NCBI GenBank assembly: GCA_947650285.1
Contig: CANTFL010001445.1
Coordinates: 124,001-188,000 of the forward strand
DNA from: Hyaloperonospora brassicae
Taxonomy: Eukaryota > Oomycota > Peronosporomycetes > Peronosporales > Peronosporaceae
DNA length: 64,000 nucleotides
Direction of reading: 5' to 3'
The position numbers and the translations under genes are program-made. The notes under the pieces were generated by a model. It was not told where the DNA came from. It did not search any database and worked only from the letters and a program-made list of their open reading frames with translations. The first letter of the stretch is position 1. Every line of letters begins with the position of its first letter. Of this stretch, positions 22,769 through 35,137 are shown piece after piece.

Positions 22769-22781
22769 GAGAAGGGGGTGA
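22769..22781 (+). promoter_or_regulatory. Polypurine tract of element A
   Basis: GAGAAGGGGGTGA ends exactly at the 3' LTR and matches the tracts of B and E. Confidence 0.8.
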
Positions 22782-23111
22782 TGTAATGGGCCACATTACA
22801 TAATAAACAGATAATTACATTTGTAGGTAGGTGCTGTGCCTGAATAGCGGGCACAGCTTGATTTTTTTATTGGTTTATAATTGGGGATCTAATAGACCCA
22901 ATATGAGCCAATGATAATTTAGCCTAATATGAGTGGTTTCCAAAAGTCGGAAACAAGATCGTGTTTAGTATGATTCAAATATCTTCGGAGTTAGTACGAA
23001 TCAAAACAAAAATAAAATCAGAGTAAAATTACTTGATACCTAGTAATTAGATTATACGCTTCCTCAAAGCGCCTGTGCAAGCTAGCGACGGGACGTTCTA
23101 GACCTGTTACA
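22782..23111 (+). repeat. 3' LTR of element A
   Basis: 330 bp, TGTAATGG...CCTGTTACA, about 98% identical to 15287-15617. The partner duplication GTTCT follows at 23112-23116. Confidence 0.93.
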
Positions 23112-23116
23112 GTTCT

Positions 23117-24655
23117 CGACGGATAAGTTATACTCCGCGAAGAAGGACAGCCACCTCGCAATCCTTTGCGAGAGATGTGGGCTGTTTAAGGCCGTGCGTT
23201 GTGACGCATGGTCCGTATAGACGATGAACGGTCTATCTCCCAAGATTTAGACCCGGAACTTAGCCATTGCATACTTCATGGCAAGTAGTTCCTTGTCATG
23301 CACTGGATGAATGCGTTCAGCTGGTTGCAGCTGACGCAATGTATAGCAGACGACGCGCTCTGCGCCGTCTGTGTCGTACTGCATCAACGCACAGCTGATA
23401 GCAAAATCGCTGGCGTCACAGACCACATGAAAAGGTCTGTCCCGATCTGCATTCGCCAAGATGGGCGATTGCATCAAGCTTTTCTTAATGCTTTCAAAGG
23501 AACGCTTACATTCAGCGTTCCATGACCACTTGACCTTTTTCTTGAGCAAGCAAGAAAGATGAACAGTCATCTCGGCGTAGTTGCGCGAGTACTTGTGCAA
23601 GTACGCCGCAAGACCAAGGAAATTCCTTAGTCCCTTTTCATCGGCTGGCACTGGCCAGTCGGTGATCGCCTTGATCGTTTCGGGATCAGGGCGTACGCCT
23701 TATTTGCCGACGATGAACCCAAGAAGTGGTATTTCGCTTGCCGCAAGCATACACTTCTTGAGGAGGCACACAACTTGTGCTTAAGCATGAGTTGAAGGAC
23801 CAGACGAATGTGAGTTTTGTGAATTTCCACGTCCGTCTTTCCGTTCATAGCCCGAGTATGGACAAACACATCGTAGAAGTAACTTGGTGCGAAGTCTCTC
23901 ACCGGTATCAACAGATTTGTAACACATCTGTTGAATGTTGCAGGGGCATTGCTCAGCCCCTGTGGCATCACTAGCCACTCCCAAAGCATACCGCTGGGGG
24001 TTCTCACTACTGTGTACGGAATGTCCCGTTCACGCATGAGGATCTGATAGAATCCGTCCATCAGATCCATGGACGAAAAGATGGTACTCTTTGACATACC
24101 ATCTATGATTACGTCCTTCCTCGGTATCGGCGTCTGAGCCGGTACCGTTGCAGCATTCAACTTGTTGAATGAGTGCACTATCCGCCACCCTCCTGTGGAC
24201 TTTCGCACACAGAAGGTCGGAGAGCTGTGAGGGGATGTAGATTCCCTCACATGGCCCACAGCAAAGTGATCGGCAAAGAACTTTTCTATCGCTATCACTT
24301 GTTCACGAGGCAGTGGCCACTGCTTCATGACACAATATTTCGAGCCCGGTTTGAGCTTGATCTCGTGTCGAGTGCCTTTGTCCTTAGGCAACTCGCAAGG
24401 CACGGATTCAGAGAACACATCCTTGAATTTGATCAAATCCTTATACAAAGGATTTGCCTGAAGTGACTCCCAGGATTGAGACGCGCATCGCTCAATCCGA
24501 GTCTTCTCATCGAGGACACTTTCGTCCATCGATGAACTGTTGAGAACCCGTTCATTCTCAGTAAACACCGTTGCCGATCGAATATCGGTAACGTACTCGT
24601 CCTCCGCGACGAGTACACAGATCTGCTTGACTTTGCCACTACGTAGATCACGCAA
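23117..24655 (-). pseudogene. Reverse transcriptase and RNase H of element B
   Basis: The RT frame is open from 24655 to 23627 with KQWPLPREQVIAIEKF, SPHSSPTFCVRKSTGGWRIV, AQTPIPRKD and MPQGLSNAPATFNR. The catalytic motif reads YFYD instead of YFDD, so polymerase activity is lost. RNase H continues in another frame from 23651 to 23247 (VVCDASDFAISCALMQ, VHDKELLAMKYA). The rest of RNase H lies left of element A. Confidence 0.9.
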
Positions 24656-24691
24656 AACCCGTTTCGGTTCTAGCGTCGACAGTTACATTAT

Positions 24692-25290
24692 CTATGAAGT
24701 TAACTTTGGAGGAGCAACTAGATCAAGCTTGTAAGCGCCTACGCTTGATCCATCATTAACCAAGACATTCAGTGTCTCGATTACCTCATGGGAAATCACT
24801 TCAACATTATCAGGGTGAGATTTCTCCACAATGTAGTGATCACTCACATTTTGTTCTTGTACAGTCGTGCTAACGACCGTGCCACGAGTGAGGCCATTGC
24901 AATCGCTCGTAGTACACCCACGTAAATGTGGGTGTTCCAAGACATTTTTAGGTTGTCATCTGAGGAACAAGTAGCAGGTTAAAAACTGGTCGATGCTGCC
25001 ACTCACTCTTGGCTCGTATCTTCTGAGCCAAGGTAGTCCTAAGATATCATCAAACTTGTCATCCAGGTCAAGTACGATGAAATCATCATCGTACTGTTCG
25101 CCTATTAACGTGTAGTGGATTCCGACTACACGTCTTTTCACAGTGATCGATACGCCTGTCGCAAGGCGCACCGTTATTATAGTTTGAGGGATCTCAAGCT
25201 TTACAAAGTTGATACTTTCAGGCTCTAGTGAATGGCGACGATCAAATTGTTCAATGCCCCACAGTCAACTAGGGCGCGAAGTGACAATTC
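24692..25290 (-). pseudogene. Protease and linker of element B
   Basis: The active-site block reads LVDCGALNNLI near 25280-25245 (Cys for the Ser of Asp-Ser-Gly). Stops follow, then VLDLDDKFDDILGLPWLRRYEP (25090-25020), the typical C-terminal half of a gypsy protease. The linker (24940-24692) corresponds to the linker of element E, including LNVLVNDGS. Confidence 0.8.
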
Positions 25291-25479
25291 CTTTGTCACT
25301 TAAAATGTCAAGGTGATTAGGGAAACCTCATCATCTGGTGCAGAGACACGCAGAGACTGTGTGTCTGGATTAGCCTTCGTCAAGAGATTTGATAATTCTC
25401 TTAGTGTTGCCTAATCAGTAGGGAGCTCCGCTCCTACTGAACCCGATCATTTTTGATAATCCACTTCGTTGTTGCGGTT

Positions 25480-26473
25480 TTGCAACAGCATCGAACCCTC
25501 TTCCTCCAAGTCTTCCAACTGGTAGACGTTACAGCGATCAGCTAAGCGGGGGATACTGCATTCGTATGCATAGTATCCCAGCTTATGACAGCTATGGCAT
25601 CTGACCGTTCGCTTGTCGCTCATAGGGCGAAGTTATTTGCCCTCGACATGACAGATATTAGTTGGATCTGGACCTTCGACCACTGGTCTTCTCTGTGGAC
25701 GATAGGGGGTCAGCGTGGTATGAGCCTATCTCATTCTAAAGTCTTCCTGCATCGCAGCGTAGATTGCTCCAGATTGCGTTTAAAATTTTCCTCGGAACAG
25801 GTGTTCTTGGTGGTATCAATCGAAAGTCCTTATATGAATACTGTAATCAACACAAATTAACTCACATGATCCAGACCCATTCGTCTTTCAAGGTATAGAA
25901 CATGCTGAGCGTAAGCACGAATCTTACGCTTTACCTGCTTGATCTCGAGAACTTCAGATAAAGTCCTGAACTTTGCCCTAGGTGGCTCAAAAGTCTCACT
26001 AAATGGGTTCTCGAAAACGTCTAACGACTTGAAAGCGTTCGGGTCGTGTTACGTAATCGACGGGCCTCGAAGATCCTGTCGATTTCGACGAATCATCTGA
26101 ACAGGAATCTTTTATTACTCCCCGGAAGTTGGAGATGTCTAATTTAAGAGACTCCTGTCGACACTCAAGCGTCGACAATGCGGACTGAAACTGATGTTGT
26201 CCCATTTTTTTTGTTCGCTGGTGATCTTGTTGTTGCAACAAGGTCACCCGCGCTCGCAAATCATGAAATTTCTCGTTTAAAGAGCTTGCTGATGACGACA
26301 TGCTGCTGGTATCTATCCCTTGATAATAGCATGGTCCAGATAGCTCCCTCACCAACGATCGAACTCATACGTTCGATCGCACTCCATTCGACATCGCTCA
26401 AATGGGAGTAGCTTTCACAAGTGCCGTGAAATCTGTCGTCTTCGACTTCCTTTAACATGTTTATGTTGGGCAA
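25480..26473 (-). pseudogene. gag of element B
   Basis: Starts just inside the 5' LTR with an N-terminal part (26473-26261, SHLSDVEWSAIERM). A coiled-coil-like segment follows (26355-25999, in another frame, with a Gln/His-rich LQQQDHQRTKKMGQHQ), then a capsid-type segment with LEIKQVKRKIRAYAQHV (about 25965-25900). A zinc knuckle near 25605-25560 reads CHSCHKLGYYAYEC, with Tyr replacing the His of CCHC. Several frame changes occur. Confidence 0.75.
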
Positions 26474-26501
26474 TGCGAGTGTGGTCCTTAGACGGACTTC
26501 A

Positions 26502-26512
26502 AAGTGCTACCA
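26502..26512 (-). promoter_or_regulatory. Candidate primer-binding site of element B
   Basis: On the sense strand TGGTAGCACTT lies 2 nt after the 5' LTR, identical to the site of element A. Confidence 0.65.
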
Positions 26513-26514
26513 GG

Positions 26515-26958
26515 TGAAACGGGACACCGACGACTACGTACTGGACTATAAGTACGGAGTTTACCTTTCACTGACGACAGTCAAGGTCAGTGCTTAGCTA
26601 GGTGTAAACACTTACACAGAGGAAGGAAAGGAGACTAAGTGAACACTCTAGTTTCCAATAAAAGTAAAACTGTTATTTAAAACAATTAAGTCTTATCACT
26701 CTTGTGTCTCAGTTCGTCCTGACTTGGTTATATTAATCTAATTTAACGTATGATGACGTCTACTCACAACCCATTGCGCGCGTCTAGCAGCGATTGGTGC
26801 GCTGATATCATCACGATATCAACCAATGAGTAGACCCTTCGGTCATCTCAACAATATCATCATGCTCTGTGATATTGTTGAAAGAATGTTCAACGTAATA
26901 TTCTTTAATGTCATTTTCTCATTAATGGCAATGTCATGTAACGGGATGCTCCGTTACA
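26515..26958 (-). repeat. 5' LTR of element B
   Basis: 444 bp from TGAAACGG (mutated TGTAACGG) to CCGTTACA. The inner ~115 bp match the solo LTR at 2504-2946, not the partner LTR at 11469. Confidence 0.9.
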
Positions 26959-28240
26959 CAACGGAGGTCCTTTCTAACTGCACTTCCGACACGTCAATCT
27001 TTTTTAAACCAACGATCTTCATGCCTCGTGAATCCGTAGTGGGTGCATGGCTTTGATCGTCCCCCATGATATCGATCCATGCGATCCGAATCTTGTGATC
27101 GTTTAGCAAAATTCCGATCACGTTGGCAACCATATTATTAACTTCCGCGCGGCGAGTGCCCAAGTTCTTGTTCATCTCCAGGACTGAAAGTAGCTTGTAG
27201 TTTCTTATGTTTTTCCCGAATCTTAGTACGATCCTGTGATCCCTCCGCACACACTCGTCGTCGGTCCACATCCACATCCGATCCACTTGACTCAGCATCC
27301 GATCCAATGATTTCGCTTTCTTCCTCTCGAATCGATCGCACCGCCTCGGTCGGTTTCAATGGTGTTGGATTTGAAATGAAACCAGATCGAGATCGAAATT
27401 TGCTCGATCCCATAAGGGATTTATTGGATCTAACTTCTATGCTCTGGTAGGCGCGCAGGATATCTTCCATCTCAACAGCATCTATCATTCGTAACAAAGT
27501 CAACTGTTTGGCCAAGTCACGATTGTCCAGCGTTTTAATGAAATGCCACATGCTCGCGTCTGATAGCTGGCGTAACGCCTCTGGTCGAGATCTACGCTCG
27601 GATTGCCGCCACATTCAGCCGATATCGATACACCAGCGGAGTTTCATCCGATCGTTTCGTTGCATTGTAGTATTGTCGACTTGTTAATGCTCTATGCCTT
27701 CCATATTGGATCACAAAATTATCCAAAAGGGTCTTTCGTTCATGGCGAGTCGATCGGATTTTATGGCGGTACCAGCTTCGGGCCGTTCCCGTGAGCAAAT
27801 CATTAAACACTAGGCACTTCTCTGCATCCGGAGCATGCTCACGTAAATATGTAGATTCGACTTTTTTTATCAAGCTCCTAGCTTCGTCTCTGGCTCGACC
27901 ATTAAATTTTTTTAGGTCGCTATCTGCCGATAGTCGTATCCTCTGCGTCGTCATTCCGCCACTTAGTGTTGTCTAGGCAGCAGCCATCAGTGTCCGTCTA
28001 AGATCCTTCTCATCAAGATGACGAGGATCGTAGTAGTAACATCGACTAAGATCCAATTCTTTCACCGACTCCATCGCCACATTTAGTAAATTTGCTTCGG
28101 TGTTCGTGGCATATACCGTCAATCTAAAAGGGTTCATATAATCCATCTTCCTCTGGCTTTCTTCGTATTTCTTCATATCTGCTTCATTGTACAACTGTAG
28201 CTGTCCAGCTGAAAAATTGTCGCTTAATTCGATCTCGCCT
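26959..28240 (-). pseudogene. gag of element D
   Basis: The retrotransposon gag (capsid) domain is clear at 27954-27592: DLKKFNGRARDEARSLIKKV, APDAEKCLVFNDLLTGTARS and PLVYRYRLNVAAIRA. It continues in another frame (27614-27138) with LRQLSDASMWHFIKTLDNRD and an acidic SDVDVD segment. A third frame (27307-26954) runs up to the LTR of B. Upstream, YNEADMKKYEESQRKMDYMN lies at 28194-28135. There are at least two frame changes. Confidence 0.8.
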
Positions 28241-29276
28241 CTACCGGGGTTATCCTGTCGCGAATAAATGCACCGCCGAACAGTCCAATTTACAGCCGTT
28301 GAATTTTCAACGAATTAATCGAAGAACGAGTTTGCTGACACTAACTGCGACGACCCAGTTTGATAACTTCTCGGTGTGTCTGAGATCGCCGTGATTGCTT
28401 ACTCCGACTCCCCATAATCGATCCATTCCATAATGACCAGTTAGATCTCCCTATTTATTAAATCTCCAACGCTCACCCACTAAGTTAACTTCGCACGCAG
28501 CGATCTGTCCGCATCTATCACTTGGTCAATCTCACTTTGCAGCATTGTCTGTGCATCGAAGGATCCAGCTGTGACTCGCGCGTCTTGTAGTGTCTGCATA
28601 AGATTGCGGATCGCATCCAACTCGTTCGTGGGTGGAACCGGAGTTGATGTCGGCATTCATGGCGGACCTATTAGCTGTGCTTTCAAGACCTTCAGCACTA
28701 AATCGCTGGACAACATTTTCTCATCTTCTTCTAGTGATATTCTTTCGCCAGCAGTTTGACCTGACAGTCTACGAGCCAGCCCATCATCTTGTTTTCATCG
28801 TTTACTAACTTAAAATTTCACGCGAATGTTATTATAGCGTAATCCTCTGAATCCGATCTAACCTTGCCGTCCCATGGATTCGATCCAGCGGTTTCTTTTT
28901 CAATTTGCTCAGCCTTCACGAACTTCTCTTTCTACGTTGATCAGAACTTTTTTTGGTGTTAAGCTTTCGCGAAAGAGAATTTGCGCCCAGAGAATCATAC
29001 TTTGCAGCATGCTCCGTGGTGGTTCTCATTAAGACCTTAGGAGCGGTTTGAGGTTTATCGTTCAGATCGACAATTAGATCTTACGCTTTATAAATTTATT
29101 GTCATCAAGGATCCTCTCAAAACCTTGCAAATATGATGATCCTTTAAGGTTGCACTTCTACATCGACTCATCATTGTCTGACGCTTCCATTTCAGGTTCC
29201 GTCTTGATCTTTACATCTTTACTCAGAGACGCACGGTAAATCTCAAGTCACCAGAAGATCAGGGCACGCGCACAAT
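28241..29276 (-). other. Degraded 5' internal region of element D
   Basis: Between the gag domain and the LTR. Only short frames remain. The part next to the LTR (29190-29276) resembles the same place in element C (49730-49811), including GGGCACGCGCA. Confidence 0.5.
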
Positions 29277-30220
29277 TGTGGTGGAGCGGCGATCGCTCTT
29301 TCATAGAGTAGATCCTACCTAACCCTTATCGCCCAAAAGACCGAATGTCGGAAGGGGTATCCCATTATGTGCCTGATTTTTTACTCAACTCATGTAGCCG
29401 CCGATAGGAAGGCTTCACTCGTCTCGGAGCACTCTTGTCGATGCTAAACTTGACCGTGTATGGGACGGAGGTGATCGTGTGGAAATCTTCACCCGATCAC
29501 AGGTCACTTGTGCGTACTCGATATGAGCTACCTGGATCTCAACGAGATTGCCTTGTCCAGTATGTAGATCTTGATCTGCTTGACCTTCTAACCACTTGAG
29601 CCTTCTCGCGATCTTGGTCATCCTTGCTTTCTTGCTGCGCCGAATCGCAGTGATCTTGATGTTTGTGATAGTCCTGAACGCACCTGGCCAAACAATACAA
29701 GTGCGTCACTAGTATAGAGGAACGGCGCAACAATGTGTTTCGTCACGAGGCCTTGTATCCATCCCGAAAGAGATGACGCGTTTATTTTGAAGTAAATTAA
29801 GCTCTGTTGAATGCCAGCCAATTAAAAGAAGAACAACCATGACCTAGCGTATCTATGTCAAAGGCACTCGTCCGTGTCTTCCAACGAATCCCTCTGTCTC
29901 TTCTACCCCGTAGGCTCCCGGTTTATCCCATAACCCTGACTCAGGTCGGCATATGATCTGGTATCGATCCACTCTTGAATCGTAGCCATCCTGGGATCGG
30001 GTCACATCAGGAATAGAATCCTTTCTTAGACTAGATCTCCTCCCGGATCCGGTCCCCTCTTGATATAGACCCCCTCTTCGATTGAATTCTTTATAAGGTC
30101 GGTTCCACTCTTGATGACTGGACACACTCTTAAATCGGATCCAGTAGACGTCATTAACCCATCCACGTTTCGCACCTAATCCGGGTAGCACGAAAATTCA
30201 TTCTTCATACCTGTATCACA
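29277..30220 (-). repeat. LTR of element D
   Basis: About 944 bp, TGTGGTGGAG...ATCACA. Homologous in order to the element C LTRs but strongly diverged. Short frames here are not genes. Confidence 0.7.
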
Positions 30221-30447
30221 ACAATTTTCGATCCGCTTTTTCAGATTGGTTTCTCCTAGCGTGCCTGTAATTTGTGTGACCCCAAGACAGCAAAAGTAAT
30301 ATACTTGGTCATCGCCTTGACGGAATCGATCAGTTATTTTTCGGCAAGCAAGAACGTGGGGTCGCGAGATCCAAAACACCAAAGCATGCAATATGAAAGT
30401 TTCAACCGACCATTACATTTAAAACGATATCTGTTAAATGCTAGAAG

Positions 30448-30669
30448 ATGTTCAATAAGTTAGAGAAATTACAGCAAAGTTGGACAAAATATATTCGGTA
30501 TCTTTATGCGATGGGTAAAGCTTGTAGAGGCGCAGATGATCCGGTCCTGAACGCATTGTTCACCACGTATATTCATCTATATTCACGAAGAAGAATATCA
30601 CGCCTTAAAAAACGAATGGGACTGATCTATTTCGATAGGATGTTGAGGCTGCATAACTTGATCAGTTAA
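30448..30669 (+). CDS. Hypothetical 73-residue ORF
   Basis: A short frame with believable composition (LEKLQQSWTKYIRYLYAMGK, then a basic SRRRISRLKKR segment). It could be a gag-like remnant of the copia fragment just downstream. No domain is recognised. Confidence 0.25.
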   Translation: MFNKLEKLQQSWTKYIRYLYAMGKACRGADDPVLNALFTTYIHLYSRRRISRLKKRMGLIYFDRMLRLHNLIS

Positions 30670-30939
30670 TAGTGATCGATGTTCAATTCAATTATTTGGT
30701 CGAAACTTATTGGACTTGGTCGAGCCGACCAAGGATGACAAATTATATTGACCGCAAAAAGAAGCACTTTGACTAATATGAATTGAAATGGTGCTACGTG
30801 TATGTGAACACCAGACACATCTACGCTACTAAGACGAAGAGAACAACCGAATAAAGATGATGAGAGGTCCTAGCTGTTTACGATCTAGAGAATAGTTAGA
30901 CCCATTCGACTAACATGTATGGACTGGACAGCGACGCAG

Positions 30940-31209
30940 GACGCCAACTAAGACCTTTTACCTAAGAATGACAAAAAGCTTGGCTGGACTGCATATCTGG
31001 ACGCTTCAACGCAGCTTTTAATCATGAATCGTTCAGGATTACGAACCAAAGTAAGTGTGAGTTTTCGGGCCAAGGCACTTGAATCTACAAATTGCATTCG
31101 ACTTCTCGATGTTCGCTACACCTTTGAGTTGGGGCAAAAAAATTTTCTTGTTGCAGAAATAGAAAGAAGGGATGCACTCTTAATTCTTGTGAATAAAGGT
31201 GTAATTTGA
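30940..31209 (+). pseudogene. Ty1/copia fragment (protease / GAG-pre-integrase region)
   Basis: GWTAYLDASTQLLIMN resembles the copia protease block (W-x-DSGAS-x-H) and LLDVRYTFELGQKNFLVAEI resembles the segment before the copia integrase (compare LLDVQYASNLERNIISFGKL in element F). The similarity is weak and no other copia domain is found nearby. Confidence 0.35.
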
Positions 31210-34149
31210 CTTATGGCATGGTGGTGTATCCTTATTCTACGTTATTAGCATGATCAATGTGTAAACTACGTTTTTTCTATGATACCTTCATGGCTAATTC
31301 TTTGCGGATTTAGATTATTAAGGGAGGCTTTGATTGGGAATGTCAAATGAGATGATCGCACACAGAACTCGAAAAGTAACATGCATATTTTTTATTGTCC
31401 TTTCTTTGTTGCTCGGGTCTTCTAAGTGACGACACATAAACTAAGGTGACCCACAAATTTGCTTCTCGTATCAAAACAAGTGATACTCATTCTGTTTACT
31501 GCTTAATTGCGCAGAAGGCATGGAGAAAAAGGACTTACAGGCATACAAGTGAAGCGAAATGTATATGCTAAGCAGATGTGTTACTTGAAGGTGTATATTG
31601 AGTCTTTAAAGGTCCCAAGACGCCTCGTAATTAATACGGCAATACGGTTTTGGACCAGCTTTGTTGGTTGTCAGGCTAATTTCGTCAGGACGCTTGGCAA
31701 AACCTAGCATGTCGCTGCGATGAATGCCAATCACGTTCTGTCGGCTTCCGGGCGACGATTAAGGTGCCGTATTCAAAGAGTTGTACGAAAGTTTGAGGCG
31801 AATTCGATAATCTGGGCGTGTTTCGCATGAAACTAATACATTCGCCAAATTATCAAGCGTGACAATAAGGACAGATGCTGTAAAGCCGAAAGAGTTTAAT
31901 ATCATTATGAACGTGGTGCGCACAATGGTGTTGAAAGTGAAATCAGAACGATGCATAGGGGTTATTTTACTGAGTACAGTGCCTACATTAATAATCTAAA
32001 GATTAAAAAGGCATATAAGGGGGAAATTTCACCGATACAAGATACTCATCAGCAGCTTATAAACTTTTTTGACATCGTTCTTTCTGCCACAATATCCATA
32101 TATACCAACAACATGACAAATTGTTGTTGGGTGCGCTTAGAAAAGCATCTAATATTATATACATATATGTATAAATATGTTTTATTGTTTGACGTGTTGA
32201 ATTGTCTAGCTGCCGGAAGAGCGCATCGTAGTGGAAAATAAGCACGTTCCGAACATTAAAACCAAAAAATATTAGAGACAGTCAAAGTTCGCGAGATGTG
32301 CATAGAACTGAAGGGAATGAAAAGGCAAAATATGGATATGCCAACGAATAGCGAAGGTTTTTTATTCGTCTGGATTGAACCCTTAAGAAATACGTTATGA
32401 TGTCTCCATATAAAACCTTAAGCAAGTCAAGTCACAAATTTGACCATTTTGACGAATAATGCTTTGGAGCTCCATAATTGAACCTAACCCAAAAAATCTC
32501 TTTGACGCTGTAAAAAGATCTTACGAGGACAAGTGGAAATTACAATCAACGAAGTGCTGAATGCATAGGACATCAATGGTTGCTGGGGGTAATTTCCCCC
32601 GGGTAAGGACATGTGATCCACAACAAGTAGATATTCTTGACAAATATCGAAGCATTTACATGAGAAGAGCGATACAAGTTAACATATATTGTATGCGGGA
32701 GCAAGAAACTACTTTAATTGACCAATCGTTGTCGTTTACTGCAGCCCTGGTGCTTGGTCATGTAATGATCATCTTGAAAATCTCGCGACAAAGAAAACTT
32801 ATAAGTGTGTTTTGGTGACGTTTCAAAGCAAACTTTACCGGTAAAACTGAACAAAACCTTGATATATATATATGGTGTACCAAGTGCAATGCTATTCCAT
32901 CAAGACATCTTGATCAAATTTGTATCGACGAATAAGAAATTTTCTTTTTCTGCTGTTAAATAAGTCGCGATATTTTGTGGTAGACCAAGCGTTTCTAAGG
33001 CAGACTATCTATATCGAATTGGTAAATAACGTTTTGCAACAGTTTACCACATATATGTGCCGTACTTAAAGGGGAAAGACTAATTATGTTAAGGTTGTAC
33101 GTTGTTACGTCAACGACCAGTAGGTAATAGGCAATTTAACTGAAGGCGGTCAGCGTTTCATCGTAGTCATAGTGTATATTTATTAATTTTAGTAAAAGGG
33201 TATAGTAGCTAATTACTAGGCTTACAGACATTGTTTATTGTTGAGGTGGATTCGTTATAGATCGGAAAGCGATGTCCAACCCACTAATAAAGGTACAGGG
33301 CATTCAATCGGTGAGGAGGTCCATATATCTATCGGCAGAGAATACAATGGCTCAAATTTACAAGGCTCAATTATCTTCAAAAATTTAAATGCGATTTAAG
33401 CATCAATTATCATATCCCTCATGGGAGGCTGATTTGGTTTGCTCGTTTAACGCAACTCGATTTAATCTTGACAGTTAACCTTGCGACTAGAGATACTCAG
33501 TACCAACGATATAGTGTTTATAAGATGACCAAACGAGTTGCAAATTTTATAATGGATTCGAAGACATCTAAGTCGTGCATCAGCTGCACCTAAAACTTAG
33601 CAATACCAAAAAAGTATTGTTGCTGGAGTGACTTACACCTTGTCCCGAACAAGTCCGACCAAAAGTCAACCTCAGGATAAAGCTGATATATACGACGAAG
33701 TGGTGTCGTGGGGTTTAAAGTGACAAAAATGGCTCAGCAGTGTCGTGTTCTGCGTAGTAAGATTAGTGGTAATTTACCAAGAACCATTTAGGCCAGATTT
33801 ATTATCAGCACCCCAGGTTGAAACGATATATGATTAAACCTCAAGGCGAATTAACGAGTTGGACACGAAGGTAAACGAGCCGATGTTCATGTCGATAGAC
33901 ACCCAAGCAGAAATCATGCAATTAAAATCCAGAAGGGAATATCAAAAGCAAAATGAGGTTGGCATTCGTTTTTATATTATAGGCTATTAGGCTCAAGCAA
34001 AGGTCGTGTTGTCCACTTTGGCCAACTCTGAGAATGATGGAGGGTCTGGTATCTACAGTACTCGCAGCATCGGATATTGTGGATAGGCGCAGTATGTTTT
34101 AGCTATATTACATCTACAATGAAGTCGAGTAAAAGTGATAACAGCTATT
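31210..34149. other. AT-rich decayed DNA, nothing recognised
   Basis: No frame exceeds about 96 codons and none shows a known domain. A short TA run is at about 32862-32873. Possibly very old transposon sequence. Confidence 0.4.
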
Positions 34150-34489
34150 GTTTCGAACAAATTACAAACATATATAGTTTAAATGCATAGACAGTGATAG
34201 GAGCGTTCCTACCCCACCTGATTGGCTGTAGGGTGACATCTTGACAGGTGGGACAAGCAGATGCGGGCATCGAGAGAAGAGGTGACCGATGGGACAAAGA
34301 GGGTAGGACGTCACGTTACTAGTTGGCACATGGTAGTGGATGTAAGAGCGCCACATGACATGGTCATGTTGTCGTACCGTTGAGGATACTTGTCGGGTGT
34401 TGACAAACAAAGTAATCAACGCTTAATATATAACAATCTCAATTCTACCTGTCTTGCGCTTAGGGCACAAGTACGTCTACACTTCAACA
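34150..34489. repeat. Possible solo copia-type LTR
   Basis: The stretch has the look of a copia LTR: a TATATAACAATCTCAATT promoter or poly-A-like core near 34424 and an end CACTTCAACA at 34480-34489 like the element F LTR end (TTTCAACA). The left boundary is not fixed and no duplication was found. Confidence 0.25.
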
Positions 34490-35137
34490 CGCACTTGGCT
34501 TCTCCGGAATGACATAAGACCGTAAGACGTAGTAAATGATTATAGGCAGAACGTCGCTGACATCCTGAATATAGCGTTTGTGACGAAACGCACACGCTTG
34601 TCAGAAGCAGTGTAGAGTAGACACCATAAACGCCTCATTCTCACCAGCGCTTCGAGCATTCTTCTCGTGTCTGCAATTTTCCCACCATCTCTTTACACAT
34701 CCATCTCTCGATCTCTGGGCATCTCTCGTGCTTGGAATATCTTCTACGCGCCGCATGAGCCATTCGTTATGCAAATCCGTGCCGGTTATGAGACCGTCTG
34801 CTGATTGATGCGAGTATGTCCAGTCCTTGTCTTTTGGGTTACATATTTAGACTAAGCAAAGCGAGAACATCAATGCTTCCAAATTTTCAGTTTCGTCGCA
34901 TCCGTCGTCTAATGTTCCGCTTGCTGCAACGCGAAAGCCATCTGACGCCTTTCAATGCTCTCTATCTCACTTAGTCCAGTGTACTGGGGACAGCACAAAA
35001 TGTGGCAAACAGTGCTTGACTAACGGCTTATATTCAAAACATGCTAACCTCTCACCTAATCGGCCGTGTTTGATAATCACAAAGCCACCAGAGAAAGAGC
35101 TTCAAATTCTTGGTCTTTAGCGTTACAACTCTTATAC

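Larger units (their letters stand above)
15287..23111 (+). mobile_element. Ty3/gypsy element A, nested in B
   Basis: 7825 bp with LTRs of 331 and 330 bp that differ at about seven substitutions and one indel (about 98% identical). Order: LTR, primer-binding site, gag, protease, repeat-rich linker, RT, RNase H, integrase, chromodomain, antisense ORF, polypurine tract, LTR. It inserted in the RNase H region of B in opposite orientation. Its coding regions have at least eight stops or frameshifts, many more than its LTR divergence would suggest. Confidence 0.93.
11469..26958 (-). mobile_element. Ty3/gypsy element B, split by element A
   Basis: Sense order on the minus strand: 5' LTR (26515-26958), primer-binding site, gag, protease, RT, RNase H, [element A], integrase, chromodomain, antisense ORF, polypurine tract, 3' LTR (11469-11909). 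Without A and its duplication it is about 7.66 kb. It is a close relative of element E. Coding parts carry many stops and frameshifts. The bases outside the two LTRs differ (GTCAT at 11464-11468, CAACG at 26959-26963), and the first ~115 bp of the two LTRs belong to different subtypes, so the present element may be a recombinant. Confidence 0.9.
26959..30220 (-). mobile_element. Ty3/gypsy element D, 5' part only
   Basis: An LTR (29277-30220) and the gag-side internal region remain; pol is missing because element B abuts the gag at 26958. It is related to element C: the same TGTGG LTR start, shared LTR blocks (GCCTGGCCAAACAAT, CACTTGAGCC) and the same gag type. Confidence 0.75.

Noticed and set aside
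31210..34149. A further transposon in the AT-rich region
   Set aside because: No ends, no duplications and no domain blocks in order could be found; remaining frames are short and shared between phases.
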